A stretch of 64,000 nucleotides of DNA, taken from assembly GCF_036053395.1 (NCBI RefSeq), contig NZ_CP107942.1, positions 7,458,501 through 7,522,500 of the forward strand. The letters run 5' to 3'. The translations under genes and the position numbers were made by a program. Under the pieces are notes generated by a model. That model did no database searches and was not told the DNA's origin. It saw nothing but the letters and a program-made list of their open reading frames with translations. The DNA is from Actinoplanes sp. NBC_00393. Its GTDB lineage: Bacteria > Actinomycetota > Actinomycetes > Mycobacteriales > Micromonosporaceae. Shown piece after piece: positions 51,596 to 60,608 of this stretch (the stretch's first letter is position 1; each line of letters begins with the position of its first letter).

Positions 51596-52303
51596 ATGTC
51601 GACAGAATCCCCGCTCAAGGAGCTTGCGCTCCATCACATAACTGTTCGCTTCGGCGGGCTGACTGCTCTTGATGATGTGTCTCTGCGTGTGGCGCCGGGG
51701 CGGATCGTCGGGGTGATCGGGCCGAACGGGGCGGGCAAGACGACGCTTTTCAATGTGATCTGCGGTTTTGTTCCGCCTTCGTCCGGGAGTCTGACTCTGG
51801 ACGGGCAGCCCTGGCGGCCGCGACCGCACCAGCTCAACGGGCTTGGCATCGCCCGGACGTTGCAGGGTGTCGGCCAGTTCGGCGGCATGTCTGTGCTGGA
51901 GAACGTGATGGTCGGGACCCGTGGGCGGCGAGCCGAGGCTGAGGCCATGGCTGCGCTGGCGCGATGCGGGGTCGACCGTTATGCGGGGGCCCGACCCGGC
52001 GCACTGCCCTATGCGATCCGGAAGCGGATCGAGCTGGCCCGCGCGCTGGTCGCCAAGCCGCGCATCCTGATGCTCGACGAGCCGGCCGGTGGCCTGGATG
52101 CCGACGAGATCAGCTGGCTGGCCACCCTGATCAAGGAGACCGGCACCACGGTTCTCCTGGTCGAGCACCACATGGATCTGGTCATGGCGGTGTGCGACGA
52201 GATTCTCGTGCTGGATTTCGGTAAGCCGATCGCGCTCGGGACGCCGGACGAGATCAGCAACAACCCCCGGGTCACCGACGCCTACCTGGGCGCGGCGGCC
52301 TGA
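51596..52303 (+). CDS. livG: LIV-type ABC transporter ATP-binding protein
   Basis: The 235-residue ATPase has Walker A GPNGAGKTT, the early-loop FGGLTALDDVSL typical of LivG, and Walker B RILMLDEPAGGLD. The signature region reads ALPYAIRKRIELARAL, a changed form of the LSGGQ motif, and VLLVEHHMDLVM gives the H-loop. It powers import of amino-acid-like or organic-acid substrates. ATG 51596 follows AGGTGG. A 660-nt repeat-bearing gap separates it from livF, which is unusual for this gene pair. Confidence 0.88.
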   Translation: MSTESPLKELALHHITVRFGGLTALDDVSLRVAPGRIVGVIGPNGAGKTTLFNVICGFVPPSSGSLTLDGQPWRPRPHQLNGLGIARTLQGVGQFGGMSVLENVMVGTRGRRAEAEAMAALARCGVDRYAGARPGALPYAIRKRIELARALVAKPRILMLDEPAGGLDADEISWLATLIKETGTTVLLVEHHMDLVMAVCDEILVLDFGKPIALGTPDEISNNPRVTDAYLGAAA

Positions 52304-52591
52304 CCGCTGCCGGATCTTTCGAGCCCTGGGCCTGAGCAGTCACCCTGCCAGGGCCTGACCCGGCCATCCACCACCGCCTGATCGGCCACCGCATTTCCTG
52401 GCCGGACCGGCCGCTCGGCCGCACCCCGGCCGGGCGGTCCGCCGGCAGCAACGCCGTATCCGGAAAAAAGCGTTATATCCAGCTAGACAGATACACACCG
52501 GAAGCCGGAGCCGCCCGCGGCGGACCGGCCCACCCGGCATATCCGCGCACCGAAGCGACGCCGAGCCAGAGAGACGCGAAGCAAAGAACGC

Positions 52592-52670
52592 CGCCGGAAC
52601 GAAGGGTGGCGCCGGAACGAAGGATGCCGCCGGAACGAAGGGTGGCGCCGGAACGAAGGGCGCCGGAACC
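52592..52670. repeat. 18-bp tandem repeat, four to five copies
   Basis: GCCGGAACGAAGG recurs about every 18 bp from 52593 (52593, 52611, 52629, 52647), with a shorter last copy. Confidence 0.85.
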
Positions 52671-52736
52671 GAAGACGCCGGGCAAAGCGCGAACAGCAAA
52701 GAGATCCGCGAGCAGCAAGCAGCCAAGAGCCAGAGC

Positions 52737-52803
52737 AGCAGGCAGCAGGCAGCAGGCAGCAGGCAGCAGGCAGCAGGCAGCAGGCAGCAGGCAGCAGGCA
52801 GCG
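52737..52803. repeat. 7-bp AGCAGGC tandem repeat, nine to ten copies
   Basis: A nearly perfect heptamer array of AGCAGGC. Its period is not divisible by three and it cuts across all frames. Confidence 0.92.
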
Positions 52804-52928
52804 AAGAGTCAACGGCCGCGAACAGCAAAGCGCAAGAGCAGCGAGCAGCGAGCGACCAAGCAAAAGAGCAGAAGAGCAAAGAGCAAAGAGCCCAGCACCG
52901 AACGACGGTCCCCGAAGGAGGAACGCCG

Positions 52929-52970
52929 ATGAGCACCCGTACCCCGGCAACGGCCGGTGACCCGGCATGA
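52929..52970 (+). CDS. Putative 13-residue leader peptide of livF
   Basis: ATG 52929 follows GAAGGAGG and encodes MSTRTPATAGDPA; its TGA overlaps the livF ATG in ATGA. The arrangement parallels the leader at 28478 and probably provides ribosomes to livF by coupling. Confidence 0.42.
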   Translation: MSTRTPATAGDPA

Positions 52971-53683
52971 GCGGCGCACTGCTGGAGGTCGAGGGCCTCA
53001 CCGCCGGGTACGGCGCGGCGCCCGTCCTGCACGACGTGAACCTCACGGTCCAACCAGGAGAGATCGTCGCGGTGCTCGGCGCGAACGGGGCCGGCAAGAC
53101 CACGCTGTTGCGCACGCTGTCCGGCCTGGTCAAGGGCAACGGCCGGGTGGTCTTCGACGGCACGGATCTGCGTGGCACCCGGGTCGAGCAGATGGTGCGC
53201 CGCGGCATCGGGCACGTGCCGGAGGGCCGGGGTGTGGTGACCGAGCTGACCGTCGACGAGAACTTGCGGCTGGGCGGCCTGTGGCGCAAGGACCGGGCGG
53301 CGGCGAAGCAGGCGCTCGACGAGGTGTACGAGTTGTTCCCGCCGCTGGCGCAACGGCGTACCTTCGCCGGCCATCAGCTTTCCGGTGGTGAGCGGCAGAT
53401 GCTCGCGCTGGGCCGCGCGCTGGTCGGCAATCCGAGGCTGCTGCTGCTCGACGAGCCGTCGCTGGGTCTGGCCCCGAAGGTGACCGGCCAGATCATGGCG
53501 CTGCTGCGGGACCTGCGGGAACGCACCGGCTTGGCGGTGCTGCTGGTGGAGCAGAACGTACGCAGTGCGCTCTCCATCGCCGACGAGGGCGTGGTGCTGG
53601 CCCTCGGCCAGGTGGTGGCCCGCAACAAGGCCTCGGTGCTCCGCGACGACGCCGATCTCCGCCACGCCTACCTGGGCTTTTAG
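52967..53683 (+). CDS. livF: LIV-type ABC transporter ATP-binding protein
   Basis: The 238-residue ATPase begins LLEVEGLTAGYGAAPVLHDV, the LivF hallmark, with Walker A GANGAGKTT, signature HQLSGGERQML and Walker B LLLLDEPSLGL. It pairs with LivG at the LivHM permease. The ATG is coupled to the upstream leader peptide, and livH begins 8 nt after the stop with AGGAAGAAG as ribosome-binding site. Confidence 0.92.
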   Translation: MSGALLEVEGLTAGYGAAPVLHDVNLTVQPGEIVAVLGANGAGKTTLLRTLSGLVKGNGRVVFDGTDLRGTRVEQMVRRGIGHVPEGRGVVTELTVDENLRLGGLWRKDRAAAKQALDEVYELFPPLAQRRTFAGHQLSGGERQMLALGRALVGNPRLLLLDEPSLGLAPKVTGQIMALLRDLRERTGLAVLLVEQNVRSALSIADEGVVLALGQVVARNKASVLRDDADLRHAYLGF

Positions 53684-53691
53684 GAAGAAGC

Positions 53692-54570
53692 ATGAACGAG
53701 TTCATCTATCTGACCTTCGACGGGCTGAGCCGCGGCGCGGTGTATTCCGCCTTCGCGCTCGCCCTAGTGCTGATCTGGCGGGCCGCCCGGATCGTCAACT
53801 TCTCGCAGGGCGCGATGGCGGTGGCGGCGGTCTACGCGGCGTATTCGGTGACCAGCGCGACCGGCAGTTACTGGCTCGGGTTCGTGGTGGCGATCGCGTT
53901 CGGGCTGGTCCTCGGCGTCACGGTCGAGCGGGTGGTGATGCGGTTCGTCGACCATTCGTCGCCGCTGAACGGGGTGGTGGTGGCGCTGGGCCTGGTCCTG
54001 GTGATCCAGGGTGTGCTCGGCATCCTCTACGGCAACGAGTTCCGGCCGGTGCAGACGCCGTTCAGCCGGGACGCCTTCGAGGTGGGCGGGGTGGCGCTGC
54101 TCTCCCGGTACGACCTGTTCGTCTTCGCCGCGGTCGGTGTGGTGGTCGGCGCTCTGACGCTGCTGTTCACGCGTACCGCGGTGGGGTTGCGGATGCGGGC
54201 CGCGGCGTTCGCGCCGGACGTCTCCCGGCTGCTGGGGGTTTCCGTCGGCGGGATGCTGACGCTCGGCTGGGCGCTGGCCGCCGCGGTCGGTTCGCTCGCC
54301 GGGATGCTGGTCGTCCCCACCGAGCTGGGCCTGCACCCGACCGCGATGGACGTGGTCTTCATCTCGGCGTTCACGGCCGCGGTGGTGGGTGGCCTGGACA
54401 GCCCGATCGGCGCGGTCGTGGGCGGCCTGGTCGTCGGGCTGCTGCTCTCGTACGTCAGCGGATACGTGGAGCCGACGGTCGCCCCGATGGCCGTCCTGCT
54501 CCTGCTCGTCGTGGTGCTCCTCGGTAAGCCGGGCGGGCTCTTCTCCAGTTCGAAGGCGAGGGTGGCATGA
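53692..54570 (+). CDS. livH: LIV-type ABC transporter permease
   Basis: The 292-residue inner-membrane protein has about eight hydrophobic helices. The N-terminal FDGLSRGAVYSAFALALVLI is typical of LivH, and the cytoplasmic loop RTAVGLRMRAAAFAPDVSRL contains the EAA-like coupling helix. AVVGGLDSPIGAVVGGLVVG lies near the end. The stop overlaps the livM ATG (ATGA). Confidence 0.92.
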   Translation: MNEFIYLTFDGLSRGAVYSAFALALVLIWRAARIVNFSQGAMAVAAVYAAYSVTSATGSYWLGFVVAIAFGLVLGVTVERVVMRFVDHSSPLNGVVVALGLVLVIQGVLGILYGNEFRPVQTPFSRDAFEVGGVALLSRYDLFVFAAVGVVVGALTLLFTRTAVGLRMRAAAFAPDVSRLLGVSVGGMLTLGWALAAAVGSLAGMLVVPTELGLHPTAMDVVFISAFTAAVVGGLDSPIGAVVGGLVVGLLLSYVSGYVEPTVAPMAVLLLLVVVLLGKPGGLFSSSKARVA

Positions 54571-55607
54571 CCGACATGAAGCAGAAGTCGAGCACGGCGC
54601 CCGTACCGGATCTGGTTGCGCCGACGAAGGGAAGGCGGCGCCGCGTTCCGGCGCTGTTGGTGATCCTGGCCGGCGCCGCGATCGTGCTCGCGCTGACCTA
54701 CACGCTGCCGCCGTTCCGCAATTACCAGCTCGCCACGGTCGGCGCCTATCTCTGTGTGACCGCGGGCCTGACCATCCTGACCGGACTCAACGGGCAGCTC
54801 TCGCTGGGGCACGGCGCGCTGATGGCGACCGGCGCCTACACACTGGCGCTGGCCCAGAACAAGTGGCTCAACCTGCCGCTCAGTTTCCTGCTGGCGATCG
54901 TGGTGACCACCGCGGTGGGCGTGGTGATCGGCCTGGCCGCGGCCCGGCTGCGCGGGCCCTATCTGGCCGGTCTGACACTCGCCGTGGCGATCGTCGTGCC
55001 ATCGGTGACCAGTACGTTCGACGAGACCTTCAACAGCGATCAGGGCCTGTCGGTGGTGCTCGACCCGCCGCCCGGCACGATCCCGATGGAACGCTGGCAG
55101 GCCTGGCTGTGCTGGGCCGGCGCGCTGGTCACGGTGTCGCTGCTGGTTCTTCTGGTACGCGGCCGGTTCGGCCGGGACATGCGGGCGGTGCGGGACGACG
55201 AGACCGCGGCCAAGCTCGCCGGGATCAACGTCGCGCGTACCCAGGTGTTGGCCTTCGTGGTCAGCGCCGCCTGCGCCGGGCTGTCCGGCGCCCTGTTCGC
55301 CTTCCTCGCGCAGAGCGTCTCCCCCGGCGCGTTCCCGCTGACGCTTTCGCTCTTCCTGGTCATGGCCATCGTGATCGGCGGGCTGGGGAGCCTGGTCGGC
55401 TCGTTGCTGGGCGCCCTGCTGCTGGTCGTGCTTCCCACGCTGTCCCAGTCGATCGCCGAACAGACCGGATCGCACCGGCTCGAGGGCAACCTCGCGCTGG
55501 TCGTCTTCGGTGTGGTGCTCATCGTCGTCATGCTCGCCGCCCCGGGCGGCATCGCATCAATCCGCTTCAACCGATTTTGGGCTAACACTGTCAGGAGGAA
55601 CCGATGA
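54567..55607 (+). CDS. livM: LIV-type ABC transporter permease
   Basis: The 346-residue protein has a charged N-terminal tail of about 28 residues and then 9-10 helices. GLTILTGLNGQLSLGHGALMATGAY is the LivM hallmark, and MRAVRDDETAAKLAGINVAR is its coupling loop. Together with LivH it forms the channel. It overlaps livH and the binding-protein gene by 4 nt each. Confidence 0.92.
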   Translation: MTDMKQKSSTAPVPDLVAPTKGRRRRVPALLVILAGAAIVLALTYTLPPFRNYQLATVGAYLCVTAGLTILTGLNGQLSLGHGALMATGAYTLALAQNKWLNLPLSFLLAIVVTTAVGVVIGLAAARLRGPYLAGLTLAVAIVVPSVTSTFDETFNSDQGLSVVLDPPPGTIPMERWQAWLCWAGALVTVSLLVLLVRGRFGRDMRAVRDDETAAKLAGINVARTQVLAFVVSAACAGLSGALFAFLAQSVSPGAFPLTLSLFLVMAIVIGGLGSLVGSLLGALLLVVLPTLSQSIAEQTGSHRLEGNLALVVFGVVLIVVMLAAPGGIASIRFNRFWANTVRRNR

Positions 55608-56872
55608 AACGTACGGTAGCGACGGCTCTGGCCGTCGTGCTGCTGGCCACCGCCGCGGGTTGCAGCGACGACGGCGGCGGTGGGAGCAGCGGCAGCGCTG
55701 ACGTCCCGGGTGTGACCGACACCGAGGTGACCGTCGGTACGCACATGCCGCTCACTGGTCCGGCGGCCGCCGGCTACTCGAAGATCTCGCCGGCCACGAA
55801 GGCCTACTTCGACTTCGTCAACGCGAACGGCGGCGTTCACGGCCGCAAGATCACTTACAAGGTCAAGGACGACGGTTACAACCCGGCGAACACCCAGACC
55901 GTGGTGCGCGAGCTGGTCCTGCAGGACAAGGTCTTCGCGATCCTGAACGGCCTGGGTACGCCCACGCACACCGGCGTGCTCGACTTCCTGAAGACCAACC
56001 GGGTGCCCGACCTGTTCGTGGCGAGCGGAAGCCGCAGCTGGAACCAGCCGGACAAGTACCCGGGCACGTTCGGCTTCAACCCGGACTACACGGTCGAGGG
56101 CAAGATCCTCGGTACGTACGTGAAGGAGCAGCAGGCCGGGAAGAAGGTCTGTGTCCTCGGGCAGGACGACGACTTCGGCCGCGACTTCCTGGCCGGCGTG
56201 GAGAAGGTGGTCGGCCCGGTGGCGGCCAAGCAGACCTACGTGACCAGCAACCCGAACGTCGGGCCGCAGATGGGTGCGCTCAAGGCGGCCGGCTGCCAGG
56301 TGGTCATGCTGGCCACGGTGCCCGGTTTCACCGCGCTCTCGATCGGCACGGCTGCGAAGATCGCCTTCAAGCCGCAGTTCGTGGTGAGTAACGTGGGCGC
56401 CGACCCGACGACTGTCGGCAAGGCCCTGGGCGCCGCCGCGCCGCTGATGGAAGGCGTGGTGGCGTCGAACTACCTGCCGCTGACCACCGACGAGGCCAAC
56501 CCGTGGATCCAGCTCTACAAGAAGGTCAACGCGGAGTACAACGGCAACGCCGAGTTCGACAACAACGTCGTCTACGGCATGTCGGTGGCGTACCTGTTCG
56601 TGCAGTCGCTGCAGGCGGCGGGCAAGGACCTGACCCGCGACGGGATCATCGCGGCGGTCAAGAAGAACGGCTTCCAGGGCCCCGGCCTGGTCCCGATGCG
56701 CTTCTCCGACACCGACCACTCCGGGTACGGCGGAGCCCAGCTCACCAAGGTCGAGGGCGGCAAGGCGGTCTTCTTCGGTACGCCGTACACGACCGACGAC
56801 AAGGACGCCCCGGTGGCCCCGCACACGGCTCAGGCTGTGACGCCGCCGCAGAACGGCGTACCGGCCGCGTAA
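55604..56872 (+). CDS. livK: LIV-type substrate-binding lipoprotein
   Basis: The 422-residue lipoprotein has a signal peptide ending ATAAGC with acylated C20 and a Gly/Ser linker. The periplasmic-binding fold begins VTVGTHMPLTGPAAAGYSKI, the class seen for branched-chain amino acids, amides, aromatic acids and similar ligands. Several strands match (DGYNPANTQTVVRELV, VCVLGQDDDFGRDFL). The ligand cannot be read, but the downstream genes suggest an organic acid. AGGAGG precedes ATG 55604. Confidence 0.9.
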   Translation: MKRTVATALAVVLLATAAGCSDDGGGGSSGSADVPGVTDTEVTVGTHMPLTGPAAAGYSKISPATKAYFDFVNANGGVHGRKITYKVKDDGYNPANTQTVVRELVLQDKVFAILNGLGTPTHTGVLDFLKTNRVPDLFVASGSRSWNQPDKYPGTFGFNPDYTVEGKILGTYVKEQQAGKKVCVLGQDDDFGRDFLAGVEKVVGPVAAKQTYVTSNPNVGPQMGALKAAGCQVVMLATVPGFTALSIGTAAKIAFKPQFVVSNVGADPTTVGKALGAAAPLMEGVVASNYLPLTTDEANPWIQLYKKVNAEYNGNAEFDNNVVYGMSVAYLFVQSLQAAGKDLTRDGIIAAVKKNGFQGPGLVPMRFSDTDHSGYGGAQLTKVEGGKAVFFGTPYTTDDKDAPVAPHTAQAVTPPQNGVPAA

Positions 56873-56915
56873 TATCTGCACTCCCTATGCAACAAAAACG
56901 ACGAGAGGTTGGGCG

Positions 56916-57662
56916 ATGGCAGACCAGGTAGCAATCGTGACCGGTGCGAGCCGAGGAATCGGCTTCGCCATCGCCCAACGCTTGATAGCTCAGGGCGCCC
57001 GGGTCGCCGTCACCGGCCGGGACGCCGACGCGCTCGCGGCCGCGGTGAAGGAGCTCGGCGGCCCCGAGGTGGCGGTCGGGGTGGCCGGCAAAGGTGACGA
57101 CCCGGCGCACCGGGCCGCGGTGGTCGACACCGTGCGCGAGACGTTCGGGCCGGTCACCACTCTGATCAACAACATCGGGATCAACCCGGCGTACGGGCCG
57201 CTGGCCACGCTCGACCTGAACGCGGCCCGCAAGATGGCCGACGTCAACCTGATCGGCACGCTCGGCTGGGTGCAGGAGGCGCTGCGCGGCGGGCTGGCTT
57301 CATCGGGCGGCTCGATCGTCAACATCTCGTCGGTCTCCGGGGTCCGGCCGGCGCCCGGGATCGCCTTCTACGGCACCACCAAGGCGGCGCTGATCCACCT
57401 CACCGAGGAGCTCGCCATCGAGCTGGCCCCGAAGATCCGGGTCAACGCGGTCGCCCCGGCGGTCGTGAAGACCCGCTTCGCCACCGCGCTCTACGAGGGC
57501 CGGGAGGCCGAGGTCGCGGCCACCTACCCGTTGAAGCGACTGGGCGTGCCCGAGGACGTGTCCGCCACGGTCGCGTTCCTCTGCTCGCCCGAGGCGGGCT
57601 GGATCACCGGCCAGACCATCGTCATCGACGGCGGCGTCACCCTCACCGGGTCGGTTCAGTGA
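56916..57662 (+). CDS. Short-chain dehydrogenase (FabG-like), operon enzyme 1
   Basis: The 248-residue SDR has TGASRGIG at 9-16, NNIG, a serine in NISSVSG and Y-x3-K in FYGTTKAA. The C-terminal GWITGQTIVIDGGVTL is standard for FabG-type reductases. It probably oxidises a hydroxyacyl or reduces a ketoacyl intermediate with NAD(P). It is 43 nt after the binding-protein gene, and its stop overlaps the next start (GTGA). Confidence 0.9.
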   Translation: MADQVAIVTGASRGIGFAIAQRLIAQGARVAVTGRDADALAAAVKELGGPEVAVGVAGKGDDPAHRAAVVDTVRETFGPVTTLINNIGINPAYGPLATLDLNAARKMADVNLIGTLGWVQEALRGGLASSGGSIVNISSVSGVRPAPGIAFYGTTKAALIHLTEELAIELAPKIRVNAVAPAVVKTRFATALYEGREAEVAATYPLKRLGVPEDVSATVAFLCSPEAGWITGQTIVIDGGVTLTGSVQ

Positions 57663-58432
57663 AGCGGGTCGTGGTCACCGGCGCCGGCGGTGGGATCGGG
57701 GCCGCCCTGGCCCGCCGGTTCGCCGCCGACGGCGCCCGGGTCGTGGTCAACGACCTGAACGGGGACGCCGCCCGGACGGTCGCGGACGAGATCGGCGGTC
57801 TCGCGGTCCCCGGCGACGCGGCCCGTGAGGAGGACGTCCGGCACCTGATCGACACCGCGTGGGCGGATCTCGGCGGGATCGACCTGTTCTGCTCCAACGC
57901 GGGCGTGCTGTCGTCCGGCGACGAGAACACGCCGGACGAGCAGTGGCAGCGCGACTTCGGGGTGAACGTGATGTCGCACGTCTACGTGACCCGGGCGCTG
58001 CTGCCGCGCTGGCTGGACACCGGTGAACCGAAGCGGCTGCTGATGACCGTCAGCGCGGCCGGCCTGCTGACCCTGCTGGGCAGCGCGACCTACTCGGTGA
58101 CGAAGCATGCGGCGCTGGCGTACGCGGAATGGCTGCGTGCCACGTACGCGCACCGGGGTCTGATCGTGCAGGCGTTGTGCCCACAGGGCGTGCGCACCGA
58201 CATGCTGAACCGTGGAAACGCCGCGGGCAGTGGCAGCGCGGCGTTGCTCGCCGAAGGCGCGCTGCCGCCGGAAGCCGTCGCCGACCTGGCGGCCGACTCG
58301 CTGAGCGGGACCGATTTCCTGATCCTCCCGCATGCTGAGGTGGCGGACTACTACCGCTTGCGCGCGACGGATCCGGACCGTTGGCTGGGCGGCATGAACA
58401 AACTGCAGCGCGGCTTCGAGAGCGCGAAATGA
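57659..58432 (+). CDS. Short-chain dehydrogenase, operon enzyme 2
   Basis: The 257-residue SDR has TGAGGGIG at 7-14, SNAGV, the serine in TVSAAG and Y-x3-K in TYSVTKHA. It differs clearly from the previous SDR and likely acts at another step of the same pathway. It starts with GTG in the previous stop (GTGA) and its own stop overlaps the kinase-like ATG (ATGA), giving a tightly coupled chain of genes. Confidence 0.9.
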   Translation: MKRVVVTGAGGGIGAALARRFAADGARVVVNDLNGDAARTVADEIGGLAVPGDAAREEDVRHLIDTAWADLGGIDLFCSNAGVLSSGDENTPDEQWQRDFGVNVMSHVYVTRALLPRWLDTGEPKRLLMTVSAAGLLTLLGSATYSVTKHAALAYAEWLRATYAHRGLIVQALCPQGVRTDMLNRGNAAGSGSAALLAEGALPPEAVADLAADSLSGTDFLILPHAEVADYYRLRATDPDRWLGGMNKLQRGFESAK

Positions 58433-59409
58433 AAGGGCTGGACCTGGCGAAACTCCAGGCCTTTCTGGACAGTCCGCCGCTGACCGCGACGATGTTCGCC
58501 GGGGGCCGGTCGAACCTGACCTATGCGGTCACCGACGGCGTCAACCGCTGGGTGCTGCGGCGGCCGCCGCTCGGGCACGTGCTGCCCACGGCGCACGACA
58601 TGGTCCGGGAACACCGGGTGCTGGCGGCGCTCTCCGAGGCCGGTTTCCCGGTGCCGAAGCCGGTGTTGCTCTGCACCGAGACCGAAGTCATCGGGGCACC
58701 CTTCTATCTGATGGAGCACGTCGACGGGAAGATCTACCGCGAGGCCGCCGAACTCGAGCAGATCGATCTCCACGCGCTGACGCTCACCCTCGTCGACACC
58801 CTCGCCGATCTGCACTCGCTGGATCCGGTGGCGATCGGCCTCGGCGACTTCGGACGGCCGGAGGGCTTCAACGAGCGGCAGGTGCGCCGGTGGAAGAAGC
58901 AACTCGACGCCTCCCGCAGCCGCGAACTGGCCGGCATCGAGGAGTTGCACGCCCGTCTCGCCGTGGACATTCCGGCCGGCGGGCCGGGTGCGGTGGTGCA
59001 CGGCGACTTCCGGCTGGACAACGTCCTAATAGGTTCTGATTTAACGGTCAATTCCGTCCTTGACTGGGAGATGTCGACACTGGGCGACCCGCTCAGCGAC
59101 GTCGCCCTGATGCTCGTCTACGCCGGCCGGCCGCTGCTGTTCCGCGACGGCGAGCCGGTCGCGCCGATCGACCTGCCCGGTCACCCGTCGCTGGACGAGA
59201 TGGCCGCCCGCTACGCCGAGCGCAGCAAGCGCGACGTCGGTGACCTGCACTGGTACGTGGGATTCGCCGCGTTCAAACTCGCCGTCATCCTCGAGGGCGT
59301 GCACTACCGCTACACCAAGGGTCAGACGGTCGGCCCCGGCTTCGACACCATCGGGGCGATGGTCCCGGTCCTGATCGAGCAGGGCCACCGAGCGCTGGAA
59401 GGACACTGA
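58429..59409 (+). CDS. APH-type phosphotransferase paired with acyl-CoA dehydrogenase
   Basis: The 326-residue protein has an aminoglycoside-phosphotransferase-like kinase fold. [12 protein letters not shown] forms the nucleotide loop, [18 protein letters not shown] follows, the catalytic loop is HGDFRLDN, and [15 protein letters not shown] gives the metal-binding aspartate. WVLRRPP and [11 protein letters not shown] are typical of the kinase domain of ACAD10/ACAD11 and of LvaA, not of antibiotic kinases. Those enzymes phosphorylate the hydroxyl of 4-hydroxyacyl-CoA. Its stop overlaps the acyl-CoA dehydrogenase start (TGATG). Confidence 0.87.
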   Translation: MKGLDLAKLQAFLDSPPLTATMFAGGRSNLTYAVTDGVNRWVLRRPPLGHVLPTAHDMVREHRVLAALSEAGFPVPKPVLLCTETEVIGAPFYLMEHVDGKIYREAAELEQIDLHALTLTLVDTLADLHSLDPVAIGLGDFGRPEGFNERQVRRWKKQLDASRSRELAGIEELHARLAVDIPAGGPGAVVHGDFRLDNVLIGSDLTVNSVLDWEMSTLGDPLSDVALMLVYAGRPLLFRDGEPVAPIDLPGHPSLDEMAARYAERSKRDVGDLHWYVGFAAFKLAVILEGVHYRYTKGQTVGPGFDTIGAMVPVLIEQGHRALEGH

Positions 59410-60608
59410 TGGACTTCGAGTTCGACGCGAAGACCGAGGACTATCGCAAGCGGCTGCTCGCCTTCATGGACGAGCACATCTATCCGGTCGAATCGGAATT
59501 CCACACAGACGGCTGGGAGCCGCCCGCCGTGCTCTCCTCTCTCAAGGAGAAGGCCAAGGAAGCCGGCCTGTGGAATCTCTTCCTGCCGGGTGAGCACGGC
59601 GCCGGCCTGACCAACCTCCAGTACGCGCCGCTCGCCGAGATCACCGGCCGCAGCCCGGCGGTCGCCCCGCCCGCGCTGAACTGTGCCGCCCCGGACACCG
59701 GCAACATGGAGGTGCTCGCCGAGTTCGGCACCCCGGCACAGCAGGAGCAGTGGTTGAAACCGCTGCTGGCGGGCGAGATCCGTTCGGCCTTCGCGATGAC
59801 CGAGCCGCAGGTCGCCTCCTCCGACGCCACCAACATCGGCACCCGGATCGAGCGCGACGGCGACGACTACGTCATCAACGGGCGCAAGTTCTACATCACC
59901 GGCGCGATGAACCCGAACTGCAAGATCTTCATCGTGATGGGCAAGACCGACCCGGACGCCGCGCGGCACGTGCAGCAGAGCCAGATCCTGGTACCGCGGG
60001 ACACGCCGGGCCTGACGGTCAAGCGCGGCATGACGGTGATGGGCTACACCGACGGCGACCACGGTGGGCACGCCGAGCTGATCTTCGAGAACGTACGCGT
60101 ACCCGCGTCCAACCTGATCGGCGTCGAGGGCGGCGGCTTCGCCATCTCCCAGGCGCGCCTCGGCCCGGGCCGGATCCACCACTGCATGCGGCTGATTGGC
60201 ATGGCCGAGCGTGGTCTGGAGCTGATGTGCACCCGGGCGCTGTCCCGGAGCACGTTCGGCAAGACCCTCGCCGAGCAGGGCGTCATCCAGGACTGGATCG
60301 CCGAGTCCCGGGTCCGGATCGAGCAGGCCCGCCTGCTGGTGCTCAAGGCCGCCTGGCTGATGGACACCGTCGGCAACAAGGGCGCGCACACCGAGATCCA
60401 GGCCATCAAGATCGTGGTGCCGGCGACCGTGGAGTGGATCCTCGACAAGGCGATCCAGACGCACGGCGCGGCCGGGCTCAGCCAGGACACCCCGCTCGCC
60501 GGGCTCTGGGCCAGCGCCCGCATGCTGCGGCTCGCCGACGGCCCCGACGAGGTGCACAAACGTTCCCTGGCCCACCGTGAGCTCAAGCGTTACCGGAGTA
60601 GTTCGTGA
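59409..60608 (+). CDS. Acyl-CoA dehydrogenase, ACAD11/LvaC-like
   Basis: The 399-residue flavoprotein has acyl-CoA dehydrogenase motifs [16 protein letters not shown] (FAD and substrate contacts), [11 protein letters not shown], and the C-terminal [14 protein letters not shown] and [16 protein letters not shown]. These variants ([16 protein letters not shown]) are typical of the ACAD10/11 class. In that class the enzyme removes phosphate from a 4-phosphoacyl-CoA and re-forms a beta-oxidisable chain. It directly follows its probable kinase partner. Confidence 0.9.
   Translation: MDFEFDAKTEDYRKRLLAFMDEHIYPVESEFHTDGWEPPAVLSSLKEKAKEAGLWNLFLPGEHGAGLTNLQYAPLAEITGRSPAVAPPALNCAAPDTGNMEVLAEFGTPAQQEQWLKPLLAGEIRSAFAMTEPQVASSDATNIGTRIERDGDDYVINGRKFYITGAMNPNCKIFIVMGKTDPDAARHVQQSQILVPRDTPGLTVKRGMTVMGYTDGDHGGHAELIFENVRVPASNLIGVEGGGFAISQARLGPGRIHHCMRLIGMAERGLELMCTRALSRSTFGKTLAEQGVIQDWIAESRVRIEQARLLVLKAAWLMDTVGNKGAHTEIQAIKIVVPATVEWILDKAIQTHGAAGLSQDTPLAGLWASARMLRLADGPDEVHKRSLAHRELKRYRSSS

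Larger units (their letters stand above)
52304..52928. other. Repeat-bearing spacer between livG and livF
   Basis: No supported gene is seen. A plus-strand frame (about 52606-52932) would give a very basic 108-residue repeat protein, but its composition follows the repeats. The right end has GAAGGAGG before a short leader frame. Confidence 0.55.

Noticed and set aside
52606..52932. Very basic 108-residue repeat protein between livG and livF
   Set aside because: It runs through a 7-bp array that reads in all frames, its GTG start lacks a ribosome-binding site, and it runs into the ribosome-binding site and leader of livF.
58429..59409. Aminoglycoside resistance kinase
   Set aside because: The motif variants and the coupled acyl-CoA dehydrogenase fit the ACAD10/11-LvaA kinase group, not antibiotic phosphotransferases.
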